Assembly (NCBI GenBank): GCA_027577415.1
Contig: JANBQS010000110.1
Coordinates: 1 to 35,085 of the forward strand
Direction: 5' to 3'
DNA: 35,085 nt
From: Coemansia sp. RSA 922
Taxonomy: Eukaryota; Kickxellomycota; Kickxellomycetes; Kickxellales; Kickxellaceae
Below are positions 30,367 to 35,085 of this stretch, piece by piece. The notes under the pieces were generated by a model that searched no databases, was not told the origin of the DNA, and saw only the letters and a program-made list of their open reading frames with translations. Position 1 is the first letter of the stretch; each line of letters starts with the position of its first letter. Made by a program: the position numbers and the translations under genes.

Positions 30367-32813
30367 ATGGCTGTCGACGGAAATTCAGGTAAGTATTTTT
30401 TGCTAGAAGAAGCCGAAAGCGTCGCCAAACGCATTTAAATGTCAGCTACCAAATACCCTTTTGTTCTCATATTATTTTGGCTGCTGCGCTAGGTGCTCCC
30501 TCTGTGGATGACGCGAGCTCGTATATGCTGCAATACGGACGATTCGAAGCAGTTCACAAGTCACAGCTCGAGGCTCTAGGCCTCCCTGCACATCTGTGGC
30601 CGGTGCTGTACAGAAAGCTGGTGACCGACACATTTGATATCGGAAGTTATGTCGTCTTTGGCGACCACGACAGCAGTAGTGTAGCGAAGGGCCTGACTGA
30701 ACACTCGCTTTGCCTTAGTGTCGAGCAGCTAGATGCAGGCAGCAATGTGTTTTTGGTCGACCATGCGTGGACAACCACGGTAGATCAGATCATTGAGAAC
30801 TTGGATCGGGTGCCTGGTTTGTTGGAGCGTATGGAAAAGCTCACGGGCGCCTACGACTCACTCGCAGGCTCGACTGGGGTGGCCAATGCCGACTCTCTCA
30901 ATCCTGAGATTGAGGACAACATCCCGACGGTGACTTCGATGACAGGCGTAAGTGAGGAAAAGGCTCGCGAGCTACTGGTGCGCGTAAATGGGTGCCTTAT
31001 TGACGCGATCATGGCAGCCGAAGATGAGGGCAAGGAGGCAACTCCAGCGCAAAATACGCTTCAAGAGCAGATCCTTCAGCAGCTTGGAGGCGGCGAGGGG
31101 CTTGACAACAGCAGGCCTTTGCAGTGGAGAACTCGTGGCTATGACTGCGCGCAATGTGCGCTGGATGGTGGTGACCAGCTTGATGGGATGGAGGTCAGCA
31201 TTCCACTGGGCCCTGGCGCATCTGCGCGCGACATCGAGTGCACAATTGCTCCAAAGCATCTGACGGTCTCGGTTAGAGGCAATCGCGTACTTGACGGCGA
31301 TCTCCATGCCGAAGTGAAGCCAGACGAGTCCACTTGGTCGGTTGAAAACGGCATGCTGACCATTACTCTGACCAAGCGCGTGGCCGATAGCTGGCCCGAG
31401 TTGGTTATAGGCGAGAAACACGTCAACCCGTTTGAGCTTCGGAAGCACCTAGCACGCGTGGGTGGCGAGCTGTGGCGGTACTTCCAGGGCTACGACTGCA
31501 TGGTTCAAGGCGCTGACCAATCGGTCATGAAGCAAACCAACTGGTACATCCAAGACGAAGTGGGGCTGTCAGTCGCGCACAGCAGCGATCCAAACGTGTG
31601 CTGCCTTCCGTTCCTTTACCTCGGCGCGCAGGGACAAGTATCGCCATTCAGCATCATATGGCCGATCAAGCCGATTTCTTGCGGCGATACTCTGACTCGC
31701 GACTTTTGCCCGTCGTGGCTAAAAGATGCCCGGCAGAGGCAGGGATACCTGCAGGCGATATTCCCAGCTCCCACGCAGCCTCTTCTTGATGCATATCTGG
31801 AGTTTGCTAAGGACTTGGAGCAGACGGCTACTGGCGCCACTAGAGCAAACTTGGCCGCAACGCCAGCCCCTGTAGGCCATGCAAAGCGCGTGTTTGTAAG
31901 CGGGGCAACACTCGATGCCAAGGAGGCGATTTCTGCCGCCGGGTTTGAGGCAGTCGCAGTCGTCGAGGAAGCCGATATTGTTTTAGATGATGACGACACG
32001 ACCAGTGCGCATGCAGACAAAATTACCAACCGGCACCCGCTCAACAACGTGTTTGGCTCGATCGACAAGACGGTGCTGGCCCTACAGAGTGTAGCTGGCA
32101 CACAAGATTGGCTAAGCGCTGGGTTCCACTTGCCAACTCAAGTCAGCGAGTTTATCGGCGCAGCGCTGATGGACGGCAGTAGCTGGTGGATGCTAGCCAG
32201 CAGCCAGGGACCACCCAACATGCAGCCTCCTAGAGTGGTAACCAGCAGCTGGGCCGCTGCTGTTCGCCACATGGATGTTGGCTACACTTCTGCTCTAAAG
32301 TGTATGCCATCGGCGGTTGCTCCGGATCAGGTACATGTGGCCGAAAGATTGGCGCTGCTGACGCCTAGCAACCGCCTGTACATTTGGCACAAAGATATGT
32401 GGATCTATAGCCATCGCATCCAACTTCGCGACAACAAGCCCGAGCCATACCAAACGCTTGCGCCCGCAGTCGAAGTCGCCGAGGCTCTATTTATGGAGCA
32501 GCTACGCGCAAAATTCGGAGGCAAGGTGGTTGACAGCTTTGCCGCAAAGATGGATTACATTATCGCCGATACAGTGCGGCTGTTGCTCGGCATCGACAGT
32601 AGCGACGGAAAGGACTTTGGCCTATTCAGCTTCCGATTTGTGCTTGGAAAGGGCGCCGACGATGGCATCGCCCCGCTGCTCCAAGGAGTTAGCCCTGTCT
32701 CTGTACGCGAGCGTCTGGCCAACAATACGCACCTCGTCCCTGCCATCTTGTCGGCTCTTTCTGGGTCGCCTGACGTTGCGATTTGGAAGCAGGCTGGAGT
32801 GCAGCAAGACTAG
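30367..32813 (+). CDS. TTLL12: TTLL12-like protein with inserted UBA-like and CS domains, 2 exons
   Basis: Exon 1 is 30367-30388 and exon 2 is 30493-32813, with a 104-nt phase-1 intron (GTAAGT...GCTAG). The protein has 780 residues. The N-terminal TTLL12 domain is clear: LEALGLPAHLWPVLYRKL, SNVFLVDHAWTTTV and RVPGLLERMEKLTG. Instead of continuing, it is interrupted at about 125-330 by a UBA-like helical motif (MTGVSEEKARELLVRVNGCL, then IDAIMAAED, about 157-185) and a NudC/p23-type CS domain (about 218-315, with MEVSIPLGPGAS, STWSVENGMLTITLTKR and SWPEL). It then resumes with ELWRYFQGYDC, NWYIQDEVG and FSIIWPIKPISCGDTLTRDF. The C-terminal TTL-like half is recognisable (RHPLNNVFGSIDKTVLAL, LYIWHKDMWIYSHRIQLRD) but lacks a clear ATP-grasp Lys/Glu-Asn set, suggesting a pseudo-ligase. 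Human TTLL12 is also reported to lack ligase activity. A role in tubulin or chaperone pathways is inference. Confidence 0.86.
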
Positions 32814-32857
32814 TCTCTTGGAAAACATGTTTAAGTTTAAAAGAATTAGATATATGC

Positions 32858-33955
32858 CTAGGCTTGCTCGTCGTGCACAAAGAGCTGAGTGACAGACTCG
32901 CCATAAAAGGTGCGCCGAATGATCTCGCCTAGCATTGGGGCAATGTCGATGGTTCGGAGCTTGGCGCACTGGCTCCTAAATTCCTCTTGTGGCACAGTGT
33001 TTGTGCAGGCAACAATGGTCACGGGCGACCTGTTGATGATCTGAAGAGCCGGTCCGGAGAACACGCCGTGCACTGCTATGGCGTAGATCTCGGTCGCACC
33101 ATGGCGCTTGAGAATCTCGGATGCCAAGCCGATGGTGCTACCGCTGTCAATCATGTCGTCGAGGATAATTGCCGGGCGACCCGCCACCTCGCCGACCAGG
33201 CCCATGCTTTCCTTGGTGTTGGCCAAGTCCTCCTTGTGGATAAGCGCAAAGTCAAGGTTGAGCTTGTTGCAGACCGACGTGGCGCGCTTGGCGCCTCCAG
33301 CGTCGGGGGACACTACCACGGCCTGTCGCCAGTTTGGAATTTCGCTGCGGATCCACTGGATAATGCAAGGCTCGGCGTAGATCAGGTCGACTGGGATGTG
33401 GAAGAAGCCCTGGTACTGCGGGTCGTGGAGGTCCATGGCAATAAGGTGGTCTGCGCCCGCTGCCTGAACGAGATTTGCAATCAGCGTGCCAGCTCTCGCG
33501 CACCACTGGCGATACCCGCCCTCGGCCGAGCTCATGCCCATGAAGCTCTGGGCAAAGGTGCCTTGCGGGAGTGAGGGGCTGGTCTCGCTGGTCTGTGTTA
33601 GCGAGTTCATAATCTCAGAGCCGATTTGGTGCTGTGGCAGGCGCTTCTTTTGCGACTTGTCCGACTGCCGTGAGTAGGGGAACAGGGGCGTCACTACGGT
33701 GATGCGCTTGGCGCTGCCCATGCGACACGCCTGGATGAGAATAAACAACTCAATGACGTTGTCGTTTACTCGCCCGCAGCCGCTCTGGATGATATATACA
33801 TGTTTCTCGCGCACAGAGTCCTTGATCTCTACGCTCGTTTCCTGGTTTGAAAACTTGCCCAGCGTGCAGGACGCGATTTCAATTCCAAGCGACTCGCCAA
33901 TGCGCCTAGCTAGCGCCGGGTGCGACGACCCTGTGAGCAAAACGATATTCTTCAT
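32858..33955 (-). CDS. PRS1: Ribose-phosphate pyrophosphokinase (Prs1-like)
   Basis: This intronless gene encodes 365 residues. PRPP synthetase transfers pyrophosphate from ATP to ribose-5-phosphate, feeding purine, pyrimidine, His, Trp and NAD synthesis. Conserved parts are LGKFSNQETSVEI (32-44), HVYIIQSG (52-59), VTPLFPYSRQ, DLHDPQYQGFFHIPVDLIYAEP split as DLHDPQ (175-180) and IPVD (187-190), and the PRPP loop ILDDMIDSGST (264-274). Between YSRQSDK and GYRQW there is an insert of about 45 residues (about 103-148) where bacterial and human enzymes have a short loop. Fungal Prs1-type subunits carry non-homologous inserts, so this is likely the Prs1 member of a hetero-oligomer. ATG 33955 is the conserved start. 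It is divergent from mL58. Confidence 0.94.
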   Translation of the reverse strand: MKNIVLLTGSSHPALARRIGESLGIEIASCTLGKFSNQETSVEIKDSVREKHVYIIQSGCGRVNDNVIELFILIQACRMGSAKRITVVTPLFPYSRQSDKSQKKRLPQHQIGSEIMNSLTQTSETSPSLPQGTFAQSFMGMSSAEGGYRQWCARAGTLIANLVQAAGADHLIAMDLHDPQYQGFFHIPVDLIYAEPCIIQWIRSEIPNWRQAVVVSPDAGGAKRATSVCNKLNLDFALIHKEDLANTKESMGLVGEVAGRPAIILDDMIDSGSTIGLASEILKRHGATEIYAIAVHGVFSGPALQIINRSPVTIVACTNTVPQEEFRSQCAKLRTIDIAPMLGEIIRRTFYGESVTQLFVHDEQA

Positions 33956-34170
33956 TGTCAATGGTGTAATTGTAAATAAAAAAAGTGTGAAAGATAACGA
34001 TTTGGCAAAGAAAACGATCACCCGCCCCACACAAGGTGAAAACTTTTTTGGCTTTGCCTTAGAGCTGGCGAATGAAATGGCTTTGATCGGGCACGCTGAT
34101 AACCGTGTGCCTTTGTCGATTTGCGATTTACATTTTTTTTATTTCATTTTCTTGTTTTGCAATTTGGATC
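33956..34170. promoter_or_regulatory. Divergent promoter between PRS1 and the mL58 gene
   Basis: These 215 bases lie between opposite ATGs. They have A-rich sequence near PRS1 and T-rich tracts (34132-34141, eight or more T) just before the mL58 ATG. No TATA box is seen. Confidence 0.4.
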
Positions 34171-34653
34171 ATGTACAAAATGAGCAGCGTGTTTGGCGGA
34201 GCTATCAAGGCGGCGTGTAGCAGGGCACTTGTCCAGAGAGCAGCAATGAGCTCGGCAGCAGCCAGAAATTCGCTGGGAACAAACGTGCATTTCACAGAAA
34301 AGCTCGAGGACGGCAGCATATTTGTGTCCCGAGTGCCCAAGACGATGCCAGAGATCAGCTTAGCCGATCTGCCGCCTCCAGTGCGTGAATACAAGCCAGT
34401 GCAGAGAAAGGAGCTGACTGACGAGCTGCGGCATGCACTCGTAAAACTTCGCAGCGAGGATCCGGGACACTGGACGGTTTCAAAGCTGGCTAAAAAATTT
34501 GACGTCCCAGCACAGGTGGTGTTGATGCTGGCGCCGTGTCCCAAGTGGAGGCGTGCGGAGATCCAGCAGCAGGCCGACTCTGAGTGGGAGAAGATGGGAT
34601 ACAAGAAGCGGCTTATCAAGATCAACCGGTTGCGCCGGCGCATGCTGTGGTAG
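34171..34653 (+). CDS. MRPL20: Mitochondrial large-subunit ribosomal protein mL58 (MRPL20)
   Basis: This intronless gene encodes 160 residues. The N-terminus (MYKMSSVFGGAIKAACSRAL) is basic, hydroxylated and free of acidic residues, as expected for a mitochondrial presequence. The fungal MRP-L20 domain follows: LPPPVREYKPVQRKELTDEL, then LRSEDPGHWTVSKLAKKFDV and a basic C-terminal helix (YKKRLIKINRLRRRMLW). mL58 is a fungus-specific protein of the mitochondrial large ribosomal subunit. A second in-frame ATG three codons in (34180) could equally be the start. Confidence 0.88.
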   Translation: MYKMSSVFGGAIKAACSRALVQRAAMSSAAARNSLGTNVHFTEKLEDGSIFVSRVPKTMPEISLADLPPPVREYKPVQRKELTDELRHALVKLRSEDPGHWTVSKLAKKFDVPAQVVLMLAPCPKWRRAEIQQQADSEWEKMGYKKRLIKINRLRRRMLW

Positions 34654-34701
34654 CTAGAAGAAGCCCTTGATCTTTTAAAAATATATATATTTACAACAAT
34701 G

Positions 34702-35085
34702 TTATTGATGAGTACATAGCTCCACAAATACAAGATCAAGCATCACAGGAGCTACAATATTACCATTAACGATATCAGCGAGATAGTATGGAGTGGAGTG
34801 GAGTGGGTGGCGGATACGGACAAGAATGCGCTGGTCTCCTCCCATTTGACACGGAGTAGCCTCCGTGGGAAAGAGCTGCCAAGAGTATATTTAGCAATGA
34901 ATAGGCACTTAGTGGCTAGATCGCTCGTATCCCACGTGTACACTGTGGCTGGCGATTGTGCAATCAGTGCGAGCTGAGTGGTAAATCGGGGACGCTTTGA
35001 GAAAAGGACAGCGAATGCGACTGAGCACTATGTCTAACCTGTATGGCGCGATACAGCAGGCGCATTGTACAACAGCGATGCGTGG
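34702..35085 (-). CDS. Probable 3' end of a minus-strand gene, splicing unresolved (partial)
   Basis: Two overlapping minus frames both look coding. One, after a possible acceptor CTTGGCAG (exon start 34879), reads GGDQRILVRIRHPLHSTPYY, LADIVNGNIVAPVMLDLVFV, ELCTHQ to TAA 34704-34702. The other is open from about 35029 to TAG 34752 and includes AVLFSKRPRFTTQLALIAQS followed by PATVYTWDTSDLATKC. A 69-nt intron from the GTGTAC donor near 34947 to CTTGGCAG would join them in phase 0 (QSPAT to LFPTEATPC). No family is recognised. A pseudogene is possible. The (GGAGT)3 micro-repeat at 34790-34807 lies inside. Confidence 0.3.

Overview
The window is a compact, gene-dense stretch of a fungal nuclear genome. 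Support comes from short spliceosomal introns (88-164 nt) with GTAAGT-like donors and CTAAC/CTAAG branch points, from fungus-type proteins (mitoribosomal mL58/MRPL20, kinetochore Spc7, Prs1 with its non-homologous insert, Vma9), and from the absence of operons, Shine-Dalgarno sites, tRNAs, rRNAs or transposons. An early-diverging, non-Dikarya fungus is my inference: TTLL12-, DNAJC11- and BCKDK-type genes sit together and protein sequences are intermediate between animal and ascomycete forms. The genus cannot be fixed from this sequence.

Layout. 1-87 is the 3' end of an unrecognised plus-strand gene. About 333-1000 (minus) looks like the wreck of an RCC1-repeat gene with several in-frame stops. 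1117-2569 holds two tandem small Cys/His-rich protein genes, each with a TATA box about 145-150 bp upstream of its ATG. 2744-3657 (minus) is a three-exon basic, NLS-bearing protein of unknown function. A GNAT acetyltransferase (minus) and the 18S rRNA dimethylase DIM1 (plus) share a divergent promoter, followed by zeta-COP (RET3). 6850-18829 is a BEACH-WD40 giant (3,961 aa, one small 5' intron). Seven minus-strand genes then run head to tail: TFB5, a BCKDK-like mitochondrial kinase, DNAJC11, kynureninase (BNA5), RNase P subunit RPP1, Pol III subunit RPC17/RPC9 and V-ATPase subunit e (VMA9). VMA9 is divergent from the kinetochore scaffold SPC7/KNL1, followed on the plus strand by BUD32 (KEOPS kinase) and a TTLL12-like protein carrying inserted UBA-like and CS domains. 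PRS1 (minus) and mL58 (plus) form the last divergent pair. 34702-35085 probably holds the 3' end of a minus-strand gene whose splicing I could not resolve.

Most genes are housekeeping: rRNA and tRNA maturation (DIM1, RPP1, RPC17, BUD32), transcription/repair (TFB5), vesicle traffic (RET3, BEACH protein), mitochondria (BCKDK-like, DNAJC11, mL58), nucleotide/NAD precursors (PRS1, BNA5) and chromosome segregation (SPC7). They do not form one pathway. The parts least explained by known families are the RCC1-like relic, the paired Cys/His-rich mini-proteins, and the TTLL12-UBA-CS architecture.
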